Notes: generated by a model from the letters alone, not told the origin. A DNA stretch of 64,000 bases from Haloarcula marina (GCF_024218775.1 NZ_CP100404.1:3286001-3350000), one strand, 5' to 3'. Counted from the stretch's first letter, positions 18,339-26,776 are shown. Program-made: numbers and translations.

Positions 18339-19837
18339 TGGCGGGCTACGACCCGCGGCCCCGAACCGGCGGGACGGCGGTGGCCACGCTCGTCGCCTGT
18401 CTCGTCGCCGGAACCGCCGTCGCCGCGGTCAGCAGCGTCGCTCTGACGGCTGGATTCCTCGGCGCGGCCGTCGCCCTCGGGGCGGCGTTCCGCCTCACCG
18501 GGAGCGAGACGCGACTGGCGACGCTCGTCGGAAGCCTCCTGGCGCCGACCGGCACCGTCGCCGCCGTCGGATTGGCGGGCTACTGGCTGTCCCTCGGGTT
18601 CCAGCCCGAAGGAGCGCTCATGCCGCTGCGCCTCCTGAAACGCCTCGTCTTGCCGAGTCTGGGACTGGGGCTGGTCGTCCTCGCGCTGGCGAGACAGCTC
18701 TCCTTCCTCGCCGACGACGAGGGCGGGAGTTTCGGGTCGGTCGGGTGGTCGCTGTTCGTCCAGTCGGTCGGTATCGTCGGCGTCGCACTCGCCGTCGGCT
18801 GGATAGCCTTCCTCCCGCCGGGCGTCCAGTCTCAGTTCACCGCCGTCTTCGAGACGTGGGCGCACTTAGTCGAACTCCGCGCCGAACCGAACGTCGCCAC
18901 GACGCTGCTGCCCGCGCTCCTGTTCGCTTCGGCGCTCGGCGGACACGTCCTGCTCGTCCGGGTCGAGTCGCTCGACCTCCGGCGGTCCCCGCGTGAACGG
19001 ACGGGGCGCGACCCCGTCCGCCTCGTGACCGTGCTGACGGGTCTGGCCGCAATCGCGGCGCTGATGGTGATGTTCGTCCGTCTCGGGTCGCCACAGACCG
19101 GCATCCCGTTCCTCGTCGGCCCACCCGTCGTCTACGACGCGCTCGCGGGCCTCGTCATCGCAGAGACGTGTCTGGTCGCCGCGACGTACGTCCTCGCGGT
19201 CGTCCGGCGGACACAGAGCACGTGGCTCGTCGACATCGGCACCGAACAGAGCGGGACCGCGGCGATAGCGGCGCTCCTCCTCCTCGCACCGTTCCCCCCG
19301 CGGGTCGCGACGGCCGCAGAGACGGTGGTGACGAGCGTCCCGCCGATTCCGAACGTCCTCGCGTTCCGATTCGTGCTCGTGGTTCTCGCTGGGGCCGCGC
19401 TGTTCTCGCTGGCGGTCGGCCTGCGAACTCTCCTGAGTACCGTCGATATGTTCACCCGCAGCGACGGCCACACGGCACGCGTCCGCGGGACCGCCGCGAT
19501 GCTGTACCTCGGTGTCGTCCTCGTGGCGTTCCGTCACGACGTCGCGGTCCTCGCGCTGGTCGGCGGCGTCGGGAGCATCCTCGTGTGGGACCTGCAAGAA
19601 CACGCCATCGTCCTCGGCGAGCAGGTCGGCCGTCGACTGACGATGACCCGTCCCGAGGGGGCGCACTTCGTCGGGAGCACGCTGGTCGGCGGCGTCGGCG
19701 TCGGCATCGGATACGCCGTCGTCGCCGCGACGGACCGGAGCGTCTCCGCCGCGTTCCCCGCCGTGGTCCTCACCGGTGTGCTCGTGTCGGCGATACTGCT
19801 CGCCGTCCTGTGGCTCCCCCGCGTGCGCGCCGACTGA
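18338..19837 (+). CDS. polytopic membrane protein of the MoxR/DUF58 module
   Basis: A 499-residue protein with about 12 hydrophobic segments spread over its length and short, charged loops. No catalytic motif is visible. ATG at 18338 shares one base with the DUF58 stop (TGATG), so translation is coupled. It is the last gene of the operon and ends 8 nt from the stop of the convergent moxR. The family occurs in haloarchaea in this same context. It may be the membrane platform of the transglutaminase/MoxR system, or a transporter; sequence alone does not decide. Confidence 0.85.
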   Translation: MAGYDPRPRTGGTAVATLVACLVAGTAVAAVSSVALTAGFLGAAVALGAAFRLTGSETRLATLVGSLLAPTGTVAAVGLAGYWLSLGFQPEGALMPLRLLKRLVLPSLGLGLVVLALARQLSFLADDEGGSFGSVGWSLFVQSVGIVGVALAVGWIAFLPPGVQSQFTAVFETWAHLVELRAEPNVATTLLPALLFASALGGHVLLVRVESLDLRRSPRERTGRDPVRLVTVLTGLAAIAALMVMFVRLGSPQTGIPFLVGPPVVYDALAGLVIAETCLVAATYVLAVVRRTQSTWLVDIGTEQSGTAAIAALLLLAPFPPRVATAAETVVTSVPPIPNVLAFRFVLVVLAGAALFSLAVGLRTLLSTVDMFTRSDGHTARVRGTAAMLYLGVVLVAFRHDVAVLALVGGVGSILVWDLQEHAIVLGEQVGRRLTMTRPEGAHFVGSTLVGGVGVGIGYAVVAATDRSVSAAFPAVVLTGVLVSAILLAVLWLPRVRAD

Positions 19838-19844
19838 CCGGCCG

Positions 19845-20804
19845 TCAGTCCGCCCCGTCGACGTTCGGCACGTCCAAGCTATCGACGATATCGCGGACGA
19901 TGGCCCGCTTGTTCCGGTCGTCCATCCGGGCCTGCGCGGTCAACACCAGTCGATGGGCCAGCGCGCCCGGTGCCACGGTGGTCACGTCGTCCGGCGTCAC
20001 GAAGTCGCGACCCTGCAAGACCGCACGCGCTCGCGACACCTCGAACAGCCGTTGGGTCCCGCGCGGTGAGACGCCGGTGTCGACGTTGGGGTGAGTGCGG
20101 GTCTCGCGCGCGAGGTCGGTGATGAACCACCGCAGGTCGTCGTCGACGGTGACTTCCTCGGGAAGGCGCTGTATCGCCGTTATCTCGTCTTCGGTCACCA
20201 CCGGGTCGACCGACGGCGTCGAGGACCGGCGGTCGGCCCGCCGGTCGAGCAGTTCCTTCTCCCCGTCCCGGCCGGGGTAGCCGATGGTGTCTTTGAACCA
20301 GAAGCGGTCGACCTGTGCCTCCGGCAGCGGGAAGGTCCCCTCCTGCTCGACGGGGTTCTGCGTGGCGATGACGAAGAAGGGGTCCGGCAGGTCGTGTTCC
20401 TCGCCGTCGACGGTGACCTGTCCCTCCTCCATCGCCTCCAGCAGCGCCGACTGGGTCTTCGGCGGCGCGCGGTTTATCTCGTCGGCCAACACGACGTTGG
20501 CGAATATCGGCCCGGGGACGAACTCGAAGCTACTGTCGGCGTCGTTGTAGATGTTCGACCCGGTGATGTCCGCCGGGAGGAGGTCCGGCGTGAACTGGAT
20601 GCGCGAGAACGCCAGTCCGAGGGCGTCCGCGAAACTGTTCGCCGTCAGCGTCTTTCCGGTCCCCGGCACGTCCTCTAAGAGGACGTGACCGCCGGCGACG
20701 ACGCTCGTCATAACCGTCTCTAAGAACGCTCTGTCCGTGATGACCGCCGCGCCGACTTCGTCGACAATCGACTGGGCGCGGGAACCTGCTTCGGCGACGT
20801 CCAT
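19845..20804 (-). CDS. MoxR-family AAA+ ATPase
   Basis: A 319-residue AAA+ ATPase of the MoxR class. Walker A is VPGTGKT at 46–52, Walker B VVLADEINRA has Asp108 and Glu109, and sensor 1 is in FVIATQNPVEQEGTFPLPEAQ. MoxR ATPases act as chaperones that activate or assemble partner complexes, often together with DUF58 and vWA proteins. Here the partner operon is on the opposite strand, with only 7 nt between the two stop codons, so moxR is controlled from its own promoter (TATA-like GTATAAG at about 20830). Confidence 0.94.
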   Translation of the reverse strand: MDVAEAGSRAQSIVDEVGAAVITDRAFLETVMTSVVAGGHVLLEDVPGTGKTLTANSFADALGLAFSRIQFTPDLLPADITGSNIYNDADSSFEFVPGPIFANVVLADEINRAPPKTQSALLEAMEEGQVTVDGEEHDLPDPFFVIATQNPVEQEGTFPLPEAQVDRFWFKDTIGYPGRDGEKELLDRRADRRSSTPSVDPVVTEDEITAIQRLPEEVTVDDDLRWFITDLARETRTHPNVDTGVSPRGTQRLFEVSRARAVLQGRDFVTPDDVTTVAPGALAHRLVLTAQARMDDRNKRAIVRDIVDSLDVPNVDGAD

Positions 20805-21072
20805 ACACTGTTGGGCGAACGGACCGGCTTATACGTACCGACGGAGACGGTGGAATCAACCGCCGAGACCACTGCGACTAACGAAGCGAAACGCGACACG
20901 CGGCCTTCGACGGCGCGTGTGGGACCGTATCGCGGCGTTCGACGACGCCTACTCGCCGGGAACCGGGGACCGAGAACCAGGGACCGGGAGTCGTCGAAAC
21001 GCTGGCCTGAATAGGCGGCCACGCCCCCATCCTGTTCCCGACCGGAAAGCGCGAAAGCCGAGCAGTGAGGGG

Positions 21073-22836
21073 CTAGTCGTCAGAGGGGAGCGGCTTACCC
21101 TCGCCGTCGGTCGGTGCGGGCGAAGCGCTCATGTCGTCGTCCTCGGCGTAGGGGTACCACGTCATCTTCGTGTTGTGCATGTACGGGTCCTCGTAGTCCG
21201 TCTCCTCGGGTTCGACCATCGCTGCGAGGGCGTCCTCGTCGGTGGCCTCGACGAAGTCGCGGAACGTCTGGTCGTCGTCGCGCGCTTCTTTGAAGTTCTC
21301 GACGAGATTGCGGATTGCGCCGGGGACTTCGTCCGCCGGGACGCGCATCTCGACCCACTCGGCGAAGCGCGGTTCCTCGCCGAGGCCGCCGCCGAGACCG
21401 ATGTCGAGCGCTTCGACCGGTTCGCCGTCCTTGCGGGTCTTCATGCCGCGCAGGGACACGTCGGCGATCTGAGGCTGGGCGCAGGAGGCCGTACAGCCCG
21501 AGAGGTGGATGTGGAAGTCCTCGTGGTCGGCCGGGAGGTCGACGTTCTCCTTCAGCCAGCGGGCATAGCGGACCTGCCGGTTCTTCGTCTCGACGATGGA
21601 GAGCGAACAGAACTCCGTGCCCGTACAGGCGATAGAGCCGCGCATGAACGGCGACGGCTCTGGCGAGTAGTCTTCGAGGAGTGGTTCAGCGAGCAGGTCG
21701 TCGAGGTCGTCCTCGGGAACGTCCGTGACGATGACGTTCTGGCGTTGGGTCAGGCGAACTTCGCCGGAGCCGTACTCGTCGGCGAGTTCGGCCAGTTCCA
21801 GCGTGTCGTCCGCGCCCATCCGCCCGACGAGGACGTTCAGGCCGACGTAGTAGTTACCGTCCTTCTGTTCGTGGACGCCGACGTGGTCGTTGTGCCCCGA
21901 CTGCGTCCCGGTGTTGTACGTGTACTGGTCGCGCATGTCCTCGCCCGCCGTCGGGAGTTCGAAGTCGACGAACTCCTCTTGGAGGACCGAGCGCATCTTC
22001 TCGGGGCCCCACTCGTCGACGAGGAACTTGATGCGGGCGTTGAAGCGGTCCTCGCGGTCACCGTACTCGCGGAAGAGCGCGGACATCCCGTGAGCCACGT
22101 CGGCCGCCTGTTCCGGCGGAACCCACACGTCGATGTCGCGGGCGAAGCGCTCCTCTTTGCGCGAGAGGCCGCCGCCGACGCGGACGTTGAAGCCGAGTTC
22201 GCCGTCCTTCTCGGCGGGTTCGAAGGCGAGGTCGTTGATGTCGCCCTGCCCACAGCCTTCGTCACAGCCCGTGACGGCGACCTTCCACTTCCGGGGGAGG
22301 TTCGAGTAGTCGTCGTTGCCCTTGAACGTCTCGTGGAGGTCCTCGGCGACGGGCCACGCGTCGACGTGTTCGTGTTTGTCCTTCCCGGCGACCGGACAGC
22401 CGACGATGTTTCGCCACGAGTCACCGCAGGCCTGCTGGGTCGAGAGGCCGACGGCTTCCAGTTTCTCGAAGATTTCCGGGATGTCCTCCAGTTTGATCCA
22501 GTGGAGTTGGATGGACTGGCGGGTCGTCCAGTCACAGTACGCGTCGCCGAACTCGGGGTTCTCGGCGGGACCGCTGGCGTACTCCTTGGCGACTTCGCCG
22601 ATGACTTCGAGTTGGCCCGGTTCGATGACGCCGTTCGGTGTCCCGATGCGCATCATGAAGTACGACTCTTGCCCGGAGCGCTGGTGGTACAGGCCCCACC
22701 ACTTGAAGCGCTCGAACCACGCGTCCTGTTCGTCTTCCGGGATGGCGTCCCATCCCTGCTCTGCGAACTCCAGCAGATGCTCGCGAATCTCGTTACCGTA
22801 GACTTCGTCTTTCCATTTCTCTACTTTGCTCGGCAT
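21073..22836 (-). CDS. ferredoxin-dependent nitrite/sulfite reductase
   Basis: A 587-residue siroheme protein. The 4Fe-4S/siroheme cluster ligands are Cys404 and Cys410 (ACTGTEFC) plus Cys448 and Cys452 (SGCTASCAQ). Both duplicated ferredoxin-like half-domains are present (TTRQSIQLHWI near 104–114; LTQRQNVIVTDV near 362–373). It performs a six-electron reduction, nitrite to ammonium (NirA/NasD role) or sulfite to sulfide; motif inspection does not separate the two. No nitrate reductase, transporter or cysteine gene is adjacent to decide. A TATA-like CGTATAAGG lies about 35–40 nt upstream, and a short inverted repeat abuts the start codon. Confidence 0.92.
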   Translation of the reverse strand: MPSKVEKWKDEVYGNEIREHLLEFAEQGWDAIPEDEQDAWFERFKWWGLYHQRSGQESYFMMRIGTPNGVIEPGQLEVIGEVAKEYASGPAENPEFGDAYCDWTTRQSIQLHWIKLEDIPEIFEKLEAVGLSTQQACGDSWRNIVGCPVAGKDKHEHVDAWPVAEDLHETFKGNDDYSNLPRKWKVAVTGCDEGCGQGDINDLAFEPAEKDGELGFNVRVGGGLSRKEERFARDIDVWVPPEQAADVAHGMSALFREYGDREDRFNARIKFLVDEWGPEKMRSVLQEEFVDFELPTAGEDMRDQYTYNTGTQSGHNDHVGVHEQKDGNYYVGLNVLVGRMGADDTLELAELADEYGSGEVRLTQRQNVIVTDVPEDDLDDLLAEPLLEDYSPEPSPFMRGSIACTGTEFCSLSIVETKNRQVRYARWLKENVDLPADHEDFHIHLSGCTASCAQPQIADVSLRGMKTRKDGEPVEALDIGLGGGLGEEPRFAEWVEMRVPADEVPGAIRNLVENFKEARDDDQTFRDFVEATDEDALAAMVEPEETDYEDPYMHNTKMTWYPYAEDDDMSASPAPTDGEGKPLPSDD

Positions 22837-22854
22837 GGCTGAGTGTGTTCAGCC
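22837..22854. repeat. 6-bp inverted repeat abutting the reductase start codon
   Basis: GGCTGA and TCAGCC are perfectly complementary and separated by six bases (GTGTGT), directly next to the ATG of the nitrite/sulfite reductase. In RNA it could fold into a small hairpin over the start region; in DNA it could be a dimer-binding site. Both are inferences from symmetry and position. Confidence 0.4.
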
Positions 22855-22929
22855 ACTAGACACCCAGCCTTATACGACACGCTTTCTCGTCAACCGTCTC
22901 CCCCACTAGCCGAAACAGGAGATTGTTGC

Positions 22930-23271
22930 CTACTGTTCGGGCCGAGCAAGCCGGGTCCGTTTCTCCGGGAAGTGGACGCTCTCGTGGACGACACCGTAGA
23001 ATTCGCCCGATTCCGGGTCTACGACGCGGCCGACGGTCAGCCAGTCGGTGACGCCGCTCTCGCCACACGCGATGCACTGGCCCGCGATTCGAGCCTCGAT
23101 ATTCGGATGGTCGACGCCGACTTTCACGAATCCCTCGGCGAGGAAATCCGTCGTCTCACACCCGCAGAAGTCACTCCGGGCCAACAGCCACAGGTCCGAG
23201 ACGTTCACTTCCCGCGAGTCGTTGACGGATATCCACGCCCCGTCGTCGAGTTGGTGAACGTCCGTGGTCAT
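22930..23271 (-). CDS. small conserved haloarchaeal protein with CxC and CxxC
   Basis: A 113-residue acidic protein. Four Cys are arranged as CGC (about residue 36–38) and CIAC (about 68–71), which could bind one metal ion. I do not recognise the family. It lies 93 nt upstream of the nitrite/sulfite reductase on the same strand, so a shared transcript is possible, but the reductase also has its own promoter-like sequence. A perfect 6-bp inverted repeat (ACATCT–CATT–AGATGT) sits immediately before its ATG. Confidence 0.7.
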   Translation of the reverse strand: MTTDVHQLDDGAWISVNDSREVNVSDLWLLARSDFCGCETTDFLAEGFVKVGVDHPNIEARIAGQCIACGESGVTDWLTVGRVVDPESGEFYGVVHESVHFPEKRTRLARPEQ

Positions 23272-23272
23272 T

Positions 23273-23288
23273 ACATCTCATTAGATGT
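23273..23288. repeat. 6-bp inverted repeat just upstream of a start codon
   Basis: ACATCT-CATT-AGATGT begins one base from the ATG at 23271 of the small Cys-containing protein. Its symmetry and position suit an operator or a start-site hairpin. No family of regulator can be assigned. Confidence 0.35.
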
Positions 23289-23535
23289 GCGAGCTACCTG
23301 AGGGCGTCGCCGGTCGCAAGTTTCGCCGGGGTCGGAACGGACCGCTCGCCGTCGTGCGGTGCCTGCGAACTGGTAGCACTCGCCTCCACCTCTTTCCGGC
23401 CGTCGGAGATAGGCGCACACGTTGCCGGTAAGCCGCAGTGCGGGTGAAGATTACAGGAGAGTGCGGCCTTATGATGACGGCTCTATAACAGGGAGATACC
23501 GATACGCGGCAACTGTCGCCGCGCCACCAGAAACG

Positions 23536-23685
23536 ATGACGAACGCACACCAAACCCACGACGAAGCCGAAGCCGAAGCCGAAGAACCACGCACCGACCA
23601 CCTCGACAACGTCGAGGACGGGTGCGGTTGCACGGAAATCTGGGAACACATGAGCGAAGAGCGCGAGAGCGCTTCCGACGACTGA
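23536..23685 (+). CDS. 49-residue acidic protein with CGCTEIWEH motif
   Basis: A very short protein: an acidic and Ala-rich N-terminal half (EAEAEAEE) and a C-terminal DGCGCTEIWEHMSEERES. The two adjacent Cys could bind metal. ATG at 23536 is chosen over upstream in-frame codons because the acidic composition starts there, and a TATA-like CTATAAC at 23483–23489 precedes it by about 50 nt. I know of no function. Small acidic proteins ending in a CTEIWEH-type motif recur in haloarchaea, so this is likely a real gene. Confidence 0.65.
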   Translation: MTNAHQTHDEAEAEAEEPRTDHLDNVEDGCGCTEIWEHMSEERESASDD

Positions 23686-23811
23686 ACCGGACTGCCGCCG
23701 CCGTTTTCCAGTCCAATCGCACCGATAGCAGTCGGTTCTGAGCCGACTGGAGAGTCGTGCGCGCGACGCGTCCGGACGGGGTACTTTTGTGGACTGACCG
23801 CGAATCATCCG

Positions 23812-24480
23812 ATGATGCCAGAGGACGCACCGTCCACCGACCGTAAATCACCGGTCGGGAAGCCAGTCATCCGTGGCGATCCGACCCTCACCGGCCAGCG
23901 TGCCGAGGAAGCCGTCGAGTTCGACCCCGACGACCCGGAGAGCCTCGAACTCGCCGCGCAGACCGTCCGCCGGTTCTCCGAGAACACTGCCGGGGCGGAC
24001 GACAACGTGTACATGCTCCGCGGTGCGGCGGCGTGTGCGGCGCTCGTCCGCGGCGAAGGGTCGTACAAGGCGGCCGCAGAGCGCGCCGGTGGCGACGCCA
24101 CCGTCTCGTTCATCCGGAAGTGGTCGCGTGTCCACGACCTCCCACGGTCTATCCGCATCCACGTCGCCAAAGGCGAAATCGCGCCGACGGCGGCCAAACA
24201 CATCGCCCGCGTGGCCGGCGAAGCCCGCCTCCTGCTGGCGTGGGCCGCCCTCGACCACGGCTTGACCGTCCGCGAGATTCGGTCCGTCGCCAGTCGCGTC
24301 AACGACGGCGCGAACATCGAGAGGGCACTCGCCACAGAAGGCTACCGCCTCGGTGAACTCACCCTCACCATCGACGTCGACGCGTACCGCGAACTCCGCC
24401 GCCGCGCCGCCCTCGACGCTACCGACCCCAGCACCGTCGTCACCGACGCACTGGAGTCGACCCTCGACGGCGGACCGTAA
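23812..24480 (+). CDS. conserved haloarchaeal protein with ParB-like helix-turn-helix
   Basis: A 222-residue protein (start at 23812 or the adjacent ATG at 23815). Its middle part, about residues 110–165, has the pattern IRIHVAKGEIAPTAAKHIARVAG followed by AALDHGLTVREIRSVASRV. This closely resembles the KorB/ParB helix-turn-helix, where 'the effect of HTH then ‘G-L-S-V-R-E-L-E’' is typical. The C-terminus may be a ribbon-helix-helix-like or dimerisation region (VDAYRELRRRAALDATD). No ParB nuclease domain is seen, so it is probably a DNA-binding regulator rather than a segregation protein. It ends 34 nt upstream of tRNA-Lys on the same strand. Confidence 0.75.
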   Translation: MMPEDAPSTDRKSPVGKPVIRGDPTLTGQRAEEAVEFDPDDPESLELAAQTVRRFSENTAGADDNVYMLRGAAACAALVRGEGSYKAAAERAGGDATVSFIRKWSRVHDLPRSIRIHVAKGEIAPTAAKHIARVAGEARLLLAWAALDHGLTVREIRSVASRVNDGANIERALATEGYRLGELTLTIDVDAYRELRRRAALDATDPSTVVTDALESTLDGGP

Positions 24481-24514
24481 GGCCTTAGCCGTCCCTCCCC
24501 CCACTCGATATCGA

Positions 24515-24588
<74 letters not shown>

Positions 24589-24803
24589 TTTTCCTGTGAA
24601 CAAAGTGAGCAGTGAAAACATCACGGGGGGAGTCGAATCCGACACGTCGCAGCGCCGAACGAAGCGAGACAACCGTCTTTCCGTGGTGCAACTCCCGACG
24701 GACACCGACCCTCGCGAACACGATGTGTTCGTCCAGCCACTCCCGGCCCGTCTCTTCCACGGGAACGAATGTTTTACCACCCTCACCCACCGAGCACTCC
24801 CAC

Positions 24804-25019
24804 ATGAACGCACTCTCCGATTCCCTCGAAGACCCACTCCGGCCGCTGGGCGTCGTCGCCGGGACCTTCCTCGTCCTCGCCGCGCTCGGAACGATTGCTG
24901 GCGCACCGTGGGCGACGCACGCGACTATCGCGAGCGCAATACTGCAACTCGTCGGCGCGATACTGATGATTATCGTTGGCGGGAGTCTCGCCTACCTGTC
25001 GTGGACGAACGACGAATAA
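24804..25019 (+). CDS. small two-helix membrane protein
   Basis: A 71-residue protein with two membrane helices (about 16–34 and 43–65) and the acidic tail SWTNDE. ATG at 24804 is the natural start; longer upstream frames cross the tRNA region and lack coding character. It has no recognised domain. It is convergent with the next membrane-anchored protein, 22 nt away. Confidence 0.75.
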   Translation: MNALSDSLEDPLRPLGVVAGTFLVLAALGTIAGAPWATHATIASAILQLVGAILMIIVGGSLAYLSWTNDE

Positions 25020-25041
25020 CGCAAAACTCGAGGTCCGCTTT

Positions 25042-25905
25042 TCAGCCGCGCGTCGGCATGTACGCCATACCGAGCATCAGCACCGCCGCGATGCCGCTCA
25101 GGATGGAGACGCCCCAGAGGCCGTTCTTCCGTTCGTGGAAGTAGTCCTGGCGGTCGAGGTCCTCCTGATAGGCCGGATACTCGTCGACGCTGACGACCTG
25201 CACCGTGCTGTGGTCCGGGAAGTGTGCGAAGTACTGCTGGCCCTGCAGCGTGACGTTCCCACCTTCGGTGAGTTCGACCGTGCGCTCGCGGGGCGCGAAC
25301 CACTCGACGGTCGCGCTCTCGGCGGACACGTCGACCACTGTCGTCTGTTGGACACCGCTGTCGGTCTGGTACGGATAGACGCCAGAAACCGGGTAGGTTT
25401 CCGTCTGTGGCTCCGGCAGCCACTCGCTGACCGGACGGAGCGTGTCGTTCTCGCGGTAGACGACGTAGTCGGTACCGTTCTGCGTCGCCACCGAGTTCTC
25501 GACGGCGGGGTCCTCACGCAGCAGTTCCGTGACGTTCATCTGTTCGGTCAGGGTCACCGTGTTCGACTCGTTGTTCGTCGTGATGAGGTACGTCGTGTTG
25601 TCGACGGTCGTCGTGGATCCGTTTTCCAGCGTCGCCGTGTATCTTGACGACTCGTTAGTCCACGCCAGGTCCGCGACCATCGACCCACCACCGCCGCCGT
25701 GGCCACCGCCACCACTCGATAGATGGATATTCGACGCCGTAAAGGTCGTTCCGTCGACACTGAACGTGCTGTCGTTGGTCAACTCGGCGGTCGCGTCGAG
25801 TGACACCTCCGGCCGCTGACTCTCCGCGACGCCAATGTACGCGTACGCTGCGACACTGACGACGAGGAAGAACGCGAAGTATGCCGCCGCGGCTCGTCGT
25901 TGCAT
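25042..25905 (-). CDS. membrane-anchored extracellular protein, uncharacterised
   Basis: A 287-residue protein with an N-terminal membrane helix (YFAFFLVVSVAAYAYIGVA) and a C-terminal one (LWGVSILSGIAAVLMLGMAYM). About 220 residues lie between them, probably outside the cell. That segment is rich in N-x-S/T sites (NDST, NESS, NGST, NNTT, NVTE, NGTD, NDTL), suggesting an N-glycosylated surface protein, and contains a Gly/His-rich loop (SSGGGGHGGGGG). No enzyme motif is visible. It has no operon partner. Confidence 0.72.
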   Translation of the reverse strand: MQRRAAAAYFAFFLVVSVAAYAYIGVAESQRPEVSLDATAELTNDSTFSVDGTTFTASNIHLSSGGGGHGGGGGSMVADLAWTNESSRYTATLENGSTTTVDNTTYLITTNNESNTVTLTEQMNVTELLREDPAVENSVATQNGTDYVVYRENDTLRPVSEWLPEPQTETYPVSGVYPYQTDSGVQQTTVVDVSAESATVEWFAPRERTVELTEGGNVTLQGQQYFAHFPDHSTVQVVSVDEYPAYQEDLDRQDYFHERKNGLWGVSILSGIAAVLMLGMAYMPTRG

Positions 25906-26069
25906 ATCCAGACGGTCAGGTGCGGCACGGTTTAATGATTACTTTTCGACTGCACAGAGACCTGTCCGCTCATGCCACAACCGGTCGTTCACAGTGGCTC
26001 TCTTCATCGGACGAGCCCGCCCGTCGCATCTGGCCCACGAGCCGATACGCAAGCTCGGTGGTTACCGAT

Positions 26070-26081
26070 AGAGAAGAAAAA
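26070..26081 (-). terminator. T-rich terminator after tRNA-Cys
   Basis: On the minus strand TTTTTCTTCTC directly follows the tRNA 3' end. Archaeal transcription commonly ends at such uridine tracts. Confidence 0.5.
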
Positions 26082-26157
26082 AGCCAAGGGCCGGATTTGA
26101 ACCGGCGATGGGCGGCTCTGCAGGCCGCTGCGTTAGGCCGGACTCTGCCACCTTGGC
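26082..26157 (-). tRNA. tRNA-Cys (anticodon GCA)
   Basis: A 76-nt cloverleaf with acceptor GCCAAGG/CCTTGGC and discriminator U73, the identity base of tRNA-Cys. The anticodon arm is GCGGC/GCCGC with loop CTGCAGA, and the T arm GGTTCAAATCC is normal. It is on the rRNA strand, downstream of 5S, as is common in haloarchaeal rRNA operons, but here a protein gene lies between. A T-rich tract (TTTTTTCTTCTC) follows its 3' end. Confidence 0.96.
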
Positions 26158-26204
26158 GCAACTAATCGTAGTAAAGTCGGTCGCTTAAGGCTAGCGGATT
26201 CGAC

Positions 26205-26462
26205 TTAGCCCTCGCCCTCCGACTGACCGGGTTCGCCGACGCCTTCTACTGGAATGATGTTCATGATGGAAGTCTGTGCATCCCCGGCAGATTCAAACCG
26301 CTCGTCCGGAACTCGGTCGAGCACCGCTGACAACTGTTCTGTCCCGTCGGCGTAGACGAGCGTGACATCGTCGAACCGTGTCTTCGCCTGCGTCACCCCG
26401 ACCGGATACGTCATCTCCTCGAGCAATTCCGCAAGCTCGTTCAGTTTCACCTCACGTGGCAT
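26205..26462 (-). CDS. DUF5789-like small haloarchaeal protein
   Basis: An 85-residue acidic protein starting MPREVKLNELAELLEE and ending in VEGVGEPGQSEGEG, the C-terminal signature I associate with the haloarchaeal DUF5789 family. The fold is probably a small alpha/beta domain, and function is unknown. It lies in the gap between 5S rRNA and tRNA-Cys on the rRNA strand, after a hairpin terminator that follows 5S. It therefore likely has its own promoter (ATGTGTAAGACG region at about 26500). Confidence 0.82.
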   Translation of the reverse strand: MPREVKLNELAELLEEMTYPVGVTQAKTRFDDVTLVYADGTEQLSAVLDRVPDERFESAGDAQTSIMNIIPVEGVGEPGQSEGEG

Positions 26463-26514
26463 ACAGATGTCTCTACTGAACGGAACATAGTTACACGCGT
26501 CTTACACATAGAAA

Positions 26515-26542
26515 GCCCGCGAGAGCGATTACTCTCACGGGC
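26515..26542 (-). terminator. hairpin terminator after 5S rRNA
   Basis: The minus strand reads GCCCGTGAGAG–TAATCG–CTCTCGCGGGC, an 11-bp stem with one mismatch or wobble, followed by TTTC. It lies 22 nt beyond the 5S 3' end and probably ends the rRNA transcript or stabilises its 3' end. Confidence 0.55.
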
Positions 26543-26563
26543 CTCGAATGAATAGGTATGAAT

Positions 26564-26685
26564 GGTGGCGGCGAACCAACGTTCCCAGAGGCTCGCGCAC
26601 TCCAGTACTTACTGGAACGCTGGCGGGCTTATCTTCCGTGTTCGGGATGGGTACGGGAGGCAACCCCGCCGCTATGGCCGCCTAA
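26564..26685 (-). rRNA. rrf: 5S rRNA
   Basis: The minus-strand sequence begins TTAGGCGGCCATAGCGG and ends CGCCGCCACC. It closely follows the haloarchaeal 5S pattern (CCCATCCCGAACACGGAAG, ACTGGAGTGCGCGAGCCTC). The length is 122 nt, the usual size, and the ends are set by pairing of the terminal helix. Confidence 0.95.
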
Positions 26686-26739
26686 CGCCGAGTCACGGAG
26701 TCGAACCGTGATGCTCCAACTCGGTCGGTCGATGAATTC

Positions 26740-26776
26740 GTACGTGCGATCCAGTTTGCGCCTGGACTCGTTCAGT
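26740..26776 (-). other. 23S processing stem, 3' arm (bulge-helix-bulge)
   Basis: The arm comprises plus-strand 26740–26754 and 26762–26776, both perfectly complementary (15 + 15 bp) to the leader arm at 29755–29791. Between them, GCGC (26758–26761) pairs with GCGT of the leader to make a 4-bp helix, and TTT/AAA (26755–26757) is the 3-nt bulge. This is the substrate shape of the archaeal splicing endonuclease. Confidence 0.85.

Noticed and set aside
20737-22842. A 701-codon open frame antisense to the nitrite/sulfite reductase
   Set aside because: It is a high-GC shadow frame; the sense gene has all four cluster Cys and a normal length.
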